DNA of 64,000 nucleotides from Cherax quadricarinatus (lineage: Eukaryota; Arthropoda; Malacostraca; Decapoda; Parastacidae), in NCBI RefSeq assembly GCF_038502225.1, contig NC_091352.1, positions 21,065,216 to 21,129,215 of the forward strand, written 5' to 3'. The notes below the pieces were generated by a model. The model had not been told where the DNA came from. It ran no database searches and saw only the letters and a program-made list of their open reading frames with translations. Numbering within the stretch: position 1 is the first letter of the stretch; each line of letters opens with the position of its first letter. This document shows, in pieces, positions 10,701-22,611 of the stretch. Both the position numbers and the translations under genes were made by a program.

Positions 10701-11300
10701 TCACCAATTAACTCTGGCTCTAGGATTATTTTATATTAATTATAGTTATCGTAGAAAATACTTTTGCTATCATACAAGGAATACTTAATTATTCAATATA
10801 AAGGAATTTTAAATAAGATTTCGATGTTAAGCTTTCATTACAATGTCAGTAATTCATTTTGGAAGATTTAATTTAAAAAAAAAATCACCTTGGCTACTTA
10901 AAAAGCTAAGCGAATAATTTTTGCTAAAGTAATGAACTTAATAACAAACTTTGCAGTGATATTCTAACGTTTTTGATGACCAGATAATCCAATTTTTTAA
11001 TTTTAAAAATATTAGCTTTCTATTTCTGGTGTATATATTATGAAAATCTAAATATCACACTGAAATAATATTAAATGATACGGAACTTGATTATTCACTA
11101 ATATGAATGATAAAAAAATGCTAACGTTTGTCTCCTTATTTTTGTTTCATTCCATTGGGTCGAAACCTCAGTTATCATCATCAAACATTTATGTCTTATT
11201 TATAAAAAAGAAAAATACAGAAGAATTATTTCATGCATACCAATCTTGTTTTATCCTGACCCTTGTTATAAGTTTCTTGACGTTCAACATGCACTAGATA
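10700..11300. other. AT-rich sequence without recognised features
   Basis: I see no coding pattern, tandem repeat or known repeat family here. Confidence 0.5.
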
Positions 11301-11304
11301 TCGT

Positions 11305-11375
11305 ATTTTCCGGCATATAAGGCGCACTTTTCTACCTTCTTGGAAATACACCCTGCGCCTTATATGCTGGAAAAT
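11305..11375. repeat. Hairpin element, 22 bp arms
   Basis: Arm 11305-11326 (ATTTTCCGGCATATAAGGCG plus CA) and arm 11354-11375 are reverse complements at 21 of 22 positions, around a 27-base loop. It is followed by AT-rich DNA without features up to 11950. Confidence 0.85.
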
Positions 11376-11954
11376 GCGGCGAGTTATATGATTAATGACT
11401 CTAAAAGGGAAGCAAACAATGTAAATACTATGCTTCAGCCAAATTCTAAAAATATATATTTTTCGAAAAATATATTTTTGGATAATATATTTTTGTGAAT
11501 ATGCAAGTTTTAGTTATGCAGCAAAACTAATTTACTAATATCCCCTACACTTAAAAATATTGCAATGTAATTTAGCACAGTCCTATTGTACGAAGGTGAG
11601 CCTAAATTTAGTTAGCATATTTAACTTCAATAAAATAGTATAATAATTTTACGATGTTCAGATTTATTTTCCTGGATGAACTGTAACAATGAATTTTCAC
11701 TCAGTTTATCAAATCATCATTACTTCAGAAGTCAAGCTCATAAGTTGTTTCTAAAAAGTTCAACTTTTCCCACAATATAACACACCTCTGGTTATATATT
11801 CCCTGGTTCAGCTTGTGAATCATCAGTGCCGTGATAAAGTCAAATTTCATCAGAGTATTTCAGTATAATTGTAGAATACGACGGTTTTGCCATTTATTCT
11901 CGGAGCACTCTCAGTAATTACACCATTGTGTCAAGTGAATATCCTATGTGTTCA

Positions 11955-12610
11955 GGCAGCAGCAAGTGTGATGTGTCGACCCCAGCACCAGGTCATGGCC
12001 GTACACCATGCTGCTCAGCAGCAAGTGTGATGTGTCGACCCCAGCACCAGGTCATGGCTGCACACCATGCTGCTCAGTAGCAAGTGTGATGTGTCGACCC
12101 CAGCACCAGGTCATGGCTGTACACCATGCTGCTCAGTAGCAAGTGTGATGTGTCGACCCCAGCACCAGGTCATGGCCGTACACCATGCTGCTCAGTAGCA
12201 GGTGTGATGTGTTGACCCCAGCACCAGGTCATGGCTGTACACCATGCTGCTCAGTAGCAGGTGTGATGTGTTGACCCCAGCACCAGGTCATGGCTGTACA
12301 CCATGCTGCTCAGTAGCAGGTGTGATGTGTCGACCCCAGCACCAGGTCATGGCTGTACACCATGCTGCTCAGTAGCAAGTGTGATGTGTCGACCCCAGCA
12401 CCAGGTCATGGCTGTACACTATACTGTTCAACATCAAGTGTAATCTGCAGACTCCGGCCTAAGATCATGGCTGTGTTCCCTGCTGTTCAACAGTCAGTAT
12501 AACCTGCCGACCCCAGCCCCAGGTCATGGATATACGCTCTAGTGAACTTCATTGTGTGTTTATGGCGCAGTAAGTGTGACCTTCCTTCTCGTGCACCAGG
12601 TCATAGTTTG
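11955..12610 (+). repeat. Minisatellite, 59 bp unit
   Basis: Eight close copies of a 59 bp unit (AGCAAGTGTGATGTGTCGAC start, 11961, 12020 and so on), then about three decayed copies to 12610. Near-identity of the first copies points to recent expansion or homogenisation. Confidence 0.95.
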
Positions 12611-12999
12611 TATTTTCATTCTTGCTCTGCGACTCGGCTGAGGGGAGCGATGACCCCCGAAACAGTTAACAGACTTGAAAGATGTACCTCACTAGAGTGA
12701 CGTATCATTTTATTTTATGAATATTTTACGCAGCTGTCTGCGTAGATGTAGTACTACGAGACAAGGTTAAGTAGATCAAGAAAATGCACGTTGTAGAGCA
12801 AGTCTTTATTCAGACAATTTCGCTCCACGTGCAGAACTTTAACAAGTCATATTTTTTTATTAAGTTCTACACAGAACGAGAACTCCATCCCAATAAACGC
12901 TTGTTCTATAACGTGTATTTTTTAATTGCTTCTGTCGACAGTAAGCCATTTAGATTCAGGTTGATTAAGTCGTCAAAGCAGCGCTTTGATAACAAGGGA

Positions 13000-13860
13000 A
13001 TAATCACACTGCCCCACGGTACTCTGGTACTTGAATAACATGGGAAGAATCACACCGCCCCACGGTACGCTGGTGCTTGAATAACATGGGAAGAATCACA
13101 CTGCCCCACGGTACGCTGGTGCTTGAATAACATGGGAAGAATCACACTGCCCCACGATACTCTGGTACTTGAATAACATGGGAAGAATCACACCGCCCCA
13201 CGGTACGCTGGTGCTTGAATAATATGGGAAGAATCACACTGCCCCACGGTACGCTGGTGCTTGAATAACATGGGAAGAATCACACTGCCCCACGGTACGC
13301 CGGTGATTAAATAACAAGAGAAGAATCACACTCCCCACGGTACGCCGGTGCTTGAATAACAAGGGAAGAATCACACTGCCCCACGGTACTCTGGTACTTG
13401 AACAACAAAAGAAGAATTCTACTGCCCCATGGTACTCTGGTGATTGAACAAGGGAAGAATCACACCGCCCCACGGTACTCTGGTACTTGTATAACAAGGG
13501 AAAAATCACACTGCCCCACGGTACGCCGGTGACTGTATAACAAGGGAAGAATCACACTGTCCCACGGTACGCCGGTGACTGAATAACAAGGGAAGAATCA
13601 CACTGCCCCACGGTACTCTGGTGCTTGAATAACATGGGAAGAATCACACTGCCCCACGGTACTCTTGTAATTGAATAACAAGGGAAGAATCACACTGCCG
13701 CACGGTACTCTGGTGCTTGAATAACAAGGAAAGAATCACACTGCCCCACAGTACTCTGGTACTTGAATAACGAGGGAAGAATCGCACCGCCCCACGGTAC
13801 GTTGGTGCTTCAATAAAAAGGGTAGCATCACACCGCCCCACGGTACGCTTGCGCTTGACT
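13000..13860 (+). repeat. Minisatellite, about 46 bp unit
   Basis: About 18 copies of a unit beginning GGGAAGAATCACACTGCCCC and containing CACGGTACGCTGGTGCTTGAA, with two main variants (ACGCTGG / ACTCTGG). Minus-strand frames across it are periodic artefacts. Confidence 0.95.
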
Positions 13861-14119
13861 AGGAAAGTTTTAGACTGCTTCACAAAGATGTCCTCTCAAG
13901 ATAGATCCCTTGATGTAGGCGAGGCGCTGTTGATCCAAGGAATTTAACCTGACCTCTCCTCTGAATCGAACCTAATTTCCTCCCATGCGCCCAGGAGCTG
14001 CATGACCCTTTCAGGTTTAACAGACCTCTATGACAATAATTTTTTAGGATTCCTTTCAAAGTTGTCATTGAAATGGTGTAATGAGAATCCAGAGATTCCT
14101 AAAGTAACAAGATTGATGA

Positions 14120-14666
14120 TCTTGAAGTTATGCGATCCATACACACAATGGGAGAAAGAGAGTGGCCTATACTGGAGTATGCAGCGACAGTTTGGAACCC
14201 TCACCTAGCCAAACATGTAAGGAAACTAGATAAAGTGCAAAGGTTTGCAACAAGACTAGTCCCGGAGCTAAGGGGTATGTCCTACGAGGAGAGGTTAAGG
14301 GAAATCAATCTGACGAAATTGGAAGACAGGAGAGATAGAGGGGATATGATAACGACATATAAAATACTGAGAGGAATAGACAAGGCGAACAGAGACAGAA
14401 TGTTCCAGAGATGGAACACAGCAGCAAGGGGTCACAGTTGGAAGTTGAAGACTCAGATGAACCACACGGATGTCAGAAAGTATTTCCTCAGTCACAGAGT
14501 TGTCAGAAAGTGGAATAGTCTGGGAAGTGATGTAGTGGAGGCAGGATCTATACATAGCTTTAAGGAGAAGTATGATAAAGCTCACGGAATGGGTAGAGTG
14601 ACGGAGTAGCGGCCAGTGAAGAGACGGGGCCAGGTGAGATTCGACCCCTGCAACCACAACTAGGTG

Positions 14667-14668
<2 letters not shown>
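14120..14668 (+). pseudogene. LINE-B (CR1-like) reverse transcriptase C-terminal part
   Basis: A 160-residue open stretch (14130-14609) encodes the typical end of a CR1-like protein: PILEYAATVWNPHL, KLDKVQRFATRLVPELRGMS, YEERLREINLTKLEDRRDRG, DMITTYKILRGID and RKWNSLGSDVVEA. It ends at a stop, then a 50 bp 3' end (GGGGCCAGGTGAGATTCGAC...CAACTAGGTGAGTA) leading into (CA)n. It is the best preserved LINE-B C-terminus in the window. It lacks the catalytic palm motifs, so it is a 5'-truncated insertion. Confidence 0.85.

Positions 14669-14714
<46 letters not shown>
14669..14714 (+). repeat. (CA)n microsatellite (LINE-B tail)
   Basis: About 22 CA units directly after GTGAGTA. Confidence 0.97.
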
Positions 14715-14715
<1 letters not shown>

Positions 14716-15218
14716 TGCATTCCACACAGGGAGCCAGAAACATGGAGAATAAAGTTAATGGAGGCAGGAATGGAAAACTAAACGAGCGATCGTGAAGGAA
14801 TCTATAAGAACGAGAGGCAGGGATGAGTTAGCAAGACTTAGATTTAATATTCGCTCTAAATCACCAGTATGTGTTAGTGATCACTTATTTCTAAGAGTTA
14901 ACAGTTTAGTAAAAGTTGCTCTGGTGAAAAAGAAGCCAAAAAAAATGTAGAAGGGAAGACAATGAAGGTGGGAGAAATTCCCTTGTAAGAAGGTTGATAA
15001 GCCCTCTAGAGCGAGCAGTAAAATATTTATTAGTATACATTTCGTCGTAGGATCTTGGTTATTTCTAGGGACCCAGGACCGAAACGTTCTCTACTAATTA
15101 TACTCTGGTGTTTTCTCTCGTGTTTTTTTTAAACGATTGATCAGAATCAGTTACCAAGATTTATATCATCTCTGGAAGAAGCTCAGTGGGGAAGGGAATT
15201 GGAGGAAAGACAGCCTAG

Positions 15219-15437
15219 GATCTGATGCTAGAACTACTGTGAAAAGAGGTACGGACGAGACTTATACCAGAAAGACGAGAAAACAAAATATGATCTGATG
15301 CTAGACCTACTGTGAAAAGAGGTATGGACGAGACTTATACCAGAAAGACGAGAAAACAAAATATGATCTGATGCTAGACCTACTGTGAAAAGAGGTATGG
15401 ACGAGACTTATACCAGAAAGACGAGAAAACAAGATAT
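15219..15437 (+). repeat. 73 bp tandem repeat, 3 copies
   Basis: Starts at 15219, 15292 and 15365 with GATCTGATGCTAGA; copies 2 and 3 are identical over most of their length. Confidence 0.95.
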
Positions 15438-16394
15438 ATATATAGAGCCCATTGCTCATCCAGGCTTTTAAGGAAGCCAGGTACTGTGGAGTGAATACAG
15501 GACACATAGAGCAGGAGAAAGCAGTGAAGCTAGAAGAGAAAAAAATGTGCATTTGTGCAAAGACAAGTTGAGAAATAATTTGAAAATGATGCAGTAGAGA
15601 ACGCTTAAACAGATCAAAATTCTCTTCCTAGCTATATGAGAAGGGAAACAACTGTGAAGGATTGAGTGATAACAGTAGACGACAGAGAGGTATGTGAAGA
15701 GTTGAAGAGAAAGTTTAGGAAGGTATACCCAGAGGAGTAAGAAATGATACCCGGTGCAATGACATATCAACCTACACTAGAAAAATAGGGACAGCAAAAG
15801 ATTAATGAAGATGCTAATTGAACTGCAATAGCAAATGCATTAGGACATAAAAAAACATATCGTGGTTGTGAAGGCAAAAAGCTCATAACGAAGATCTTTA
15901 ACAAGGCACCAGAGACAGGACATCTGCCTCGAAGCTAGCTAATGTAATGCCATTATTTATTATTTAAGAAAAGGCATGGACCTGAGGCGCTTAAACCACA
16001 GTAATATCACTGGTATGCATCCTTTCCAAAGAAAGAAGTAATTATCAAGGGGAGGAAACTGGACCACCAGGAGAGGAAAATCTATACTAAAAATCATCAT
16101 GAATTCTGAAATGGGGAATCCTGTATGACATGACCAGCCTGCTTAAGTTCAGTGACAGAGTTACTGTGAAAAGCAAGAAAATATGGGCATAGACAGCCTG
16201 TATCTTTCTGGTCTGCAGAAAATTATTTGACACAGTTACCCGCCGAAAAAAATGACCTTAAAAGACAGGTGAGAGTGACATAACGGAAGGAATAGTCAAG
16301 TTGGATTAAAGTAGAAAGTTGAGTCTCTCAAACAGTACTAAGAAACACCATTTTAATATATATATATAAATGACCTGCCAGTTGTGAAGAAGAA

Positions 16395-16726
16395 AATAGA
16401 TATACCTGGAGTATATCTGGAGAGGGTTTCGGGGGTCAACGCCCCCGCAGCCCGGTCTGAGATCAGGCCTCGTGGTGGATCAGGGTTTGATCAACCTGGC
16501 TGTTACTGTTGGCCGCACGCAAGCTGACGTACGAACCACAGACCGGCTGGCCAGGTACTGACTTTAGGTGCCTCTCCAGTGCCTTCTTGAAGACAGTCAA
16601 GGGTATATTGGTAATCCCTCTTACGTATTCTGGGAAACAATTGAACAGTCTTGGGCCCCTGACACTTATTGTGTTGTCTCTCAGTGTACTTGTGTCGCCA
16701 CTAGGATTTTCCAAGTGTATATTATC

Positions 16727-16730
<4 letters not shown>
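16395..16730 (-). pseudogene. LINE-C C-terminal coding and 3' end fragment, nested in LINE-B
   Basis: The minus strand encodes LRDNTISVRGPRLFNCFPEY then VRGITNIPLTVFKKALERHL, a typical non-LTR reverse transcriptase C-terminus, ending at HHEA and a stop near 16463. The 3' end GGCCTGATCTCAGACCGGGC...CTCCAGATATACTCCAGG follows to 16395. Its 5' side abuts a (CT)n tract. Confidence 0.8.

Positions 16731-16761
<31 letters not shown>
16731..16761 (+). repeat. (CT)n microsatellite
   Basis: About 15 CT units at the 5' boundary of the LINE-C fragment. Confidence 0.97.
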
Positions 16762-16763
<2 letters not shown>

Positions 16764-17599
16764 CTGGTCAAGGAAATGGTTGCTGGAGTCCAATCCAAAG
16801 AAGCGCATGGTTTTGAAATTTGGTGAATGTATGGGGAGACCGGAGACAGAATACAGGCTGGGAGGTGAGAAACTACAGGTATCAATGAATGAAAAAATCT
16901 AGGAGATCGTATCACACTTAAGATAGTGCCGGAAGAGAACTAAATAACCCTTATGAGTTCTGCTTTCAATGTACTGCTAGAAAATTTCATAACCTTGAGA
17001 AATTATCCAAAGAAGAATCGTTTAGGACTCTGTACACAAAGATCAGGTTCACCTTAGAATATTCAACACCAGCTAGGGAGGGGAGGCGGGACACCCAACT
17101 TGATCAATCATGTTCTAAATCTTCAAAAGATGGAAGTATTTGCAACGAAATTTATCCCAGAACTAAGAGGAGTGTATTAGTAGGACAAACAAAAAGAATA
17201 AAACCTGAACACTCTGGAGGAAAGGAAAATGGAGGACTTGATAATATAAAATACCTGGCAATATAAAATACTCCGAGGAATTGCTAAAACAACTAAGGAC
17301 AGACAATGTGAGGACCAAACAGAAGAGAACATTAGGAACTATAAATGATTTACAGGTTGTTAAGAAGCACTTCTTTTATTCTCAAGGTAGTAGATAAGTG
17401 GAATTGAACAAGATATAAAAGTGGTGGAGGTGGACAAGATATGATTTAGTTCTTGAGACAAGAAACCAATAATGTTAGTCTACGAAGACTACACACACAA
17501 AAAAGTATTGTCTGAACTACTATGTTAAATAAAAAGATGGATGTGGAACAGTTACTAGAGATCAAGAATACAGCAAAGTGCTGAGCTACAAACCAGTGT

Positions 17600-19580
17600 C
17601 ACTAAAAGTTTTGGAGTGACATTAACAAGTTAAGGAAGCCTAGGGAACAAATGGATTTGTCAGTTAAAAATAGGAGAGGAGAGTTATTAAATGGAGAGTT
17701 AGAGGTATTGGGAAGATGGAGGGAATATTTTGAGGAATTGTTAAATATTGATGAAGATAGGGAAGCTGTGAATTCGTGTATAGGGCAAGGAGGAATAACA
17801 TCTTGTAGGAGTGAGGAAGAGCCAGTTGTGAGTGTGAGGGAAGTTCGTGAGGCAGTAGGTAAAATTAAAGGGGGTAAGGCAGTCGGGATTGATGGGATAA
17901 AGATAGAAATGTTAAAAGCAGGTGGGGATATAGTTTTGGAGTGGTTGGTGCAATTATTTAATAAATGTATGGAAGAGGGTAAGGTACCTAGGGATTGGCA
18001 GAGAGCATGCATAGTTCCTTTGTGTAAAGGCAAAGGGGACAAGAGAGAGTGCAAAAATTATAGGGGGATAAGTCTGTTGAGTATACCTGGTAAAGTGTAT
18101 GGTAGAGCTATTATTGAAAGAATTAAGAGTAAGATGGAGAATAGGATAGCAGATGAACAAGGAGGCTTTAGTAAAGGTAGGGGGTGTGTGGACCAGGTAT
18201 TTAGATAAGGCTAAAGAGGTCTTTGTGGCATTTATGGATTTGGAAAAGGCGTATGACAGGGTGGATAGGGGAGCAATGTGGCAGATGTTGCAGGTGTATG
18301 GTGTAGGAGGTAGGTTACTGAAAACAGTGAAGAGTTTTTACGAGGATAGTGAGGCTCAAGTTAGAGTATGTAGGAAAGAGGGAAATTATTTCCCAGTAAA
18401 AGTAGGCCTTAGACAAGGATGTGTGATGTCACCGTGGTTGTTTAATATATTTATAGATGGGGTTGTAAGAGAAGTAAATGCGAGGGTCTTGGCAAAAGGC
18501 GTGGAGTTAAAAGATAAAGAATCACACAAAGTGGGAGTTGTCACAGTTGCTCTTTGCTGATGACACTGTGCTCTTGGGAGATTCTGAAGAGAAGTTGCAG
18601 AGATTGGTGGATGAATTTGGTAGGGTGTGCAAAAGAAGAAAATTAAAAGTGAATACAGGAAAGAGTAAGGTTATGAGGATAACAAAAAGATTAGGTGATG
18701 AAAGATTGGATATCAGATTGGAGGGAGAGAGTATGGAGGAGGTGAATGTATTCAGATATTTGGGAGTGGACGTGTCAGCGGATGGGTCTATGAAAGATGA
18801 GGTGAATCATTGAATTGATGAGGGGAAAAGGGTGAGTGGTGCACTTAGGAGTCTGTGGAGACAAAGAACTTTGTCTTTGGAGGCAAAGAGGGGAATGTAT
18901 GAGAGTATAGTTTTACCAACGCTCTTATATGGGTGTGAAGCATTGGTGATGAATGTTGCAGCGAGGAGAAGGCTGCAGGCAGTGGAGATGTCATGTCTGA
19001 GGGCAATTAGTGGTGAGAATATAATGCAGAGAATTCGTAGTTTGGAAGTTAGGAGGAGGTGCGGGATTACCAAAACTGTTGTCCAGAGGGCTGAGGTAGG
19101 GTTGTTGAGGTGGTTCGGACATGTAGAGAGAATGGAGCGAAACAGAGTGACTTCAAGAGTGTATCAGTCTGTAGTGGAAGGAAGGCGGGGTAGGGGTCGG
19201 CCTAGGAAAGGTTGGAGGGAGAGGGTAAAGGAGGTTTTGTGTGCGAGGGGCTTGGACTTCCAGCAAGCATGCGTGAGCGTGTTTGATAGGAGTGAATGGA
19301 GACAAATGGTTTTTAATACTTGACGTGCTGTTGGAGTGTGAGCAAAGGAACATTTATGAAGGGGTTCAGGGAAACCGGCAGGCCGGACTTGAGTCCTGGA
19401 GATGGGAAGTACAGTGCCTGCACTCTGAAGGAGGGGTGTTAATGTTGCAGTTTAAAAACTGTAGTGTAAAGCACCCTTCTGGCAAGACAGTGATGGAGTG
19501 AATGATGGTGAAAGTTTTTCTTTTTCGGGCCACCCTGCCTTGGTGGGAATCGGCCAGTGTGATAATAAAAAAAAATAAAA
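17600..19580 (+). pseudogene. LINE-A retrotransposon copy, long but frameshifted
   Basis: Encodes the region before the palm (17651-18190: GRWREYFEELLNID, KGKGDKRECKNYRGISLLS, GRGCVDQVF), motif A FMDLEKAYDRVDR (about 18230-18270), motif B GLRQGCVMSPWLFNIFIDG, motif C FADD (18553-18564), RKLKVNTGKSKVM, VFRYLGVDV and a C-terminal block to the stop at 19321. The 3' end GGGCCACCCTGCCTTGGTGGG then AATAAAAAAAAAT lies near 19540-19575. Breaks: a 29-base deletion after GTGGACCAGGT (18200), a 2-base deletion at 18523-18530, and a TGA at 18811-18813 where sister copies have AGA. Catalytic residues are otherwise intact. No endonuclease part, so it is 5'-truncated. Confidence 0.9.
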
Positions 19581-19599
19581 TATAAGTTAATGGAGAAGT

Positions 19600-20660
19600 A
19601 ATTCAGGAGAGATAGTTTGAGTGCTAATAGAAAAGTGGTATCATAACCTGTTGGATTAATAACGGAAGAAATGGATGAAATAAAAGGATGGGCTGATTGC
19701 AAGTTCGTGGATTGCAAGATGGCATTTCTCTATCTCAGAAGAAACTGGGCCATAAACATTACAGAGTCCGTCATGGAAAGGAGACAAACAGTGACTGTAC
19801 GGGAAGAGATGTCGAAATGGGGAAGAGAATCAAGCGGGGTACTTCAAGGACTGGCATTGTGACCAGTCCCATTTCTGGTATGTGACTGAGCTACCGGAAG
19901 AGGTTGATGATGTTGATGTTAAACTCATGAGAAACAAAAATTGATTAGGACAAGGAAAGGCTACGAACAGATCTGGACAAACTGCAAGACTGATCACATA
20001 AATGGTTGCTTGAATACAATCTCATGCATATGGAAAGTTATGAAGGTGAGAATGGAACAAGAAGATCGTACGCTGAGCATAGACTCGAGGGATAGAGGAT
20101 GTAGACCTCACTCAAGGACGAAGGCCAGAGGAAAGTTCAGTGCCAAACATATCACAAGAGGCACATAACAACTGAATAACCTGTGCAGGTAATCTAAGAG
20201 TAGCCTTCAGGAATCCCAACAAAGATTCATTCAATACCAGAACCGAATTCACGTATGACAGGCATGCAATGAACAAATTACAGAATTAAGGAAAATGAGC
20301 TACGAGGAGAGGTTAAGGAACCTCAATCAGTCGAGAGCTTTAGATGACAGAAGAACCTGGGGAGACATGATGGTAACATACAAAATAATCCACGGAATTG
20401 ATAAAGTAGACTGGGATAGAGTAAGAGGATTGAAACAGTACACATGGAAGTCAAAGACACGGATGAATCATAGGAATATCAGGAAATATTTCTTCAGTCT
20501 AAGGGCGGTTAGGAAGTGGAATAACATGAGCAAAAACGTAGTGAAGATATGATAGAGACCACGAGGCTAGGAGGAAGCAAATCTGGCACACGATAAGTTA
20601 AGAGGCAGGGCCAGGAGTAGAGATTCGACTCCTGCAACCAGTATAGGCCAGTACATATAG
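19600..20660 (+). pseudogene. LINE-B (CR1-like) copy, decayed
   Basis: RT motif B is recognisable as SSGVLQGLAL..PVPFL (about 19830-19880), followed by TELPEEVDDVDVKLM. The C-terminus MSYEERLRNLNQSRALDDRR ... KYFFSLRAVRKWNNM lies at 20295-20550. It ends in a 3' end GGGCCAGGAGTAGAGATTCGACTCC (about 20608-20632). Multiple stops; not functional. Confidence 0.75.
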
Positions 20661-20699
20661 GTGAGGTGTGTACATGTAACGCGATCCGCATTTTTCAGT

Positions 20700-21500
20700 T
20701 CCCTGTTTCTTCACATATATTCATTCTGTTGGCCATTTTTCTGTGTTTGTTTAATAATTTCCTGTATCATCTAACTCTTGTTTCTTTTCTTTACACGAAA
20801 ACCATCGTCAGCATCGTCGCTTTTCTTCCCTGTTTCTTCCTGTATCAACATTGTTTACGAAAGTAATCAATGAAATATCATGCAAACAAAATAACATGCA
20901 TTGCAGAACGATGTTTTTCTTAGAACAACGTCTCGTTCTGTGAAGAGTTTCGTCACGTCATCACCAGAGTAGCTTGTTTGTCTCGTTATTAGCGGACGGA
21001 GAATCGAGTCTTCATACTAGTTTATTGCTTCCTCTGATTGTAAAAATTGCAGTAAAAATCTTGTTTTGCAAGCTATTCCTTTTCTCGGGGATAATTTCAT
21101 GCAAATCTGGAACTTGGCGAGTTCTGAGGATCGGGAAGAGAGAAGCAGATGCCATGTTTACCCTCTGGGTTCAACACGGAGGAGGGAAGGAGCACTTAAA
21201 AATGGCTAAATAGGATGAGGCCCCGCGTTGGATTATGATAATGACTGAATCAGGTTAGAGCGCCTGGGAAGTGGGTACACACAGAAGGGTGGAGATTTTT
21301 TTTTTTTTTTTTTGAGGGAGGAATTGTTGGAGAAGTTCGTGTGGAAGGGAAGGTTAACAAGCATTGTTCGAGTCATTGTTGGAGATGTTTCTGTGGAAGA
21401 GTCGTGTTTGTGCGTTGTAGAAGAGATTTATGGGGGTCACTGATGGAGAGTCTAGAGGAAAAGTAGATTTTAGGAAACGCCAGTTTATAGAGTGGCTATG
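20700..21500. other. No recognised feature
   Basis: Mixed-composition DNA with a 15-base T run near 21300. I see no coding pattern or repeat family. Confidence 0.5.
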
Positions 21501-21526
21501 ATCTCTCACGTGTAAGGTTAGGTAAG

Positions 21527-21616
21527 AAACCATACCACGGGCGGGGTTAGAACCCGCGATCAGTGTGTCTCAAAACTCTCTAATAGCGGGTTCTAACCCC
21601 GCCCGTCGTGTGGTTT
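21527..21616. repeat. SINE-derived hairpin, 31 bp arms
   Basis: Arms 21527-21557 and 21586-21616 are reverse complements at 29 of 31 positions. The right arm carries GCGGGTTCTAACCCCGC, a pol III B-box; the 28-base loop has GTGTCTCAAAACTCTC, which looks like the middle of a tRNA-like region. A related hairpin is at 60114-60186. Confidence 0.8.
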
Positions 21617-21639
21617 ATTTGCATTCGTGTCAACGATTT

Positions 21640-21770
21640 CGTGGGTCAGGTTAGGTAAGATTTGTCAGGAAACAGGACAAGTGTTTGAGGACGCAGGTGT
21701 TAGTCATATGATGACCCGCCTCTGAAGCTTTAGGTCATCTGTCCGAGGCCTTCCACTGGCTTACCATTCC
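21640..21770 (+). repeat. Dispersed repeat, SINE body candidate
   Basis: The block GTTAGGTAAGATTTGTCAGG followed by AAACAGGACAAGTGTTT (about 21650-21690) recurs in complement at about 43364-43410. It directly follows the SINE-derived hairpin and may be the same element's body. Confidence 0.55.
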
Positions 21771-22254
21771 ACCCCCATTAAAAATTATAGTTACCATTAT
21801 AACCATGTTTTTATTTCTCACGTAAAAAAATGCGTCGATGTCATCTTTCAGAAAAATAACGGCCAGTTTTACTAAAATAGTGGAGAGAGGAAGAGCAGTA
21901 GGAAATAGGGCAGACCAGATTACTACGACGTATGTTAGTTTGGTTAAAAGAAAGCTTGTTATCAAGACTTCGTTAACTGGAAATACAAGGAAGGCAAATC
22001 ACCCGAGTTTTCACATGAGGAATGGATATAGGAGAGAAGAAAATCTTCAGGGATACCTAACTAGACGTGTACGGGATCGCTTCCCTATCTGGGAAAGATA
22101 TCCCAGTATGCAGTAAACCCAGACTCCTTTAACTCACTCTTCATGACACCCATAGATTTCAACTAATATTAATGTACATATGTGCTTATGTGTGTGCGCG
22201 CGTGCATATGATTATGCAAGTACGTATGTGCATTTTTGCTTATATGTGTACGTG

Positions 22255-22381
<127 letters not shown>

Positions 22382-22611
22382 ATGTAAACGCTTGTAAAGA
22401 AGCATGCATACACATGTGCGTGTGTTCATGTACATATTAATATGTCAGGGCTTTGACAAAAACCCCTTTATGGAAATTAAGAAAATTGAATAATTCTAAT
22501 GTAAATAAGTAATATAAATAAAATATAAATCAAGTAAAAATGACAATTTTAATCAGAATAATGTTTATTCTTTAATCTAAAGTGTTAATGTAGTTAAGTG
22601 TTGACGAGGTG

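Larger units (their letters stand above)
15440..17480 (+). pseudogene. Old LINE-B (CR1-like) copy, heavily decayed and interrupted
   Basis: Scattered frames give CR1-like pieces in the right order: TVDDREVCEELKRKFRKVYPE (15670-15735), IFNKAPETGHLPRS (about 15895-15935), a palm region with IYINDLPVV (about 16355-16385), then KFIPELRGVY (about 17140-17180) and a C-terminal part to 17410. Stops are frequent. A minus-strand LINE-C fragment with a CT tract (16395-16761) is inserted in the middle. Too decayed to be expressed. Confidence 0.7.

Noticed and set aside
13000..13860. CRISPR-like array
   Set aside because: Units are contiguous with no unique spacers of constant length, and the DNA is clearly eukaryotic; the same holds for the 11955, 44070 and 24479 arrays.
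15047..15115. Penelope-like terminus (GGACCGAAACGTTCTC)
   Set aside because: Only the GAAACGTT string is shared; the stem and the AATAAAG block are missing, so support is too weak.
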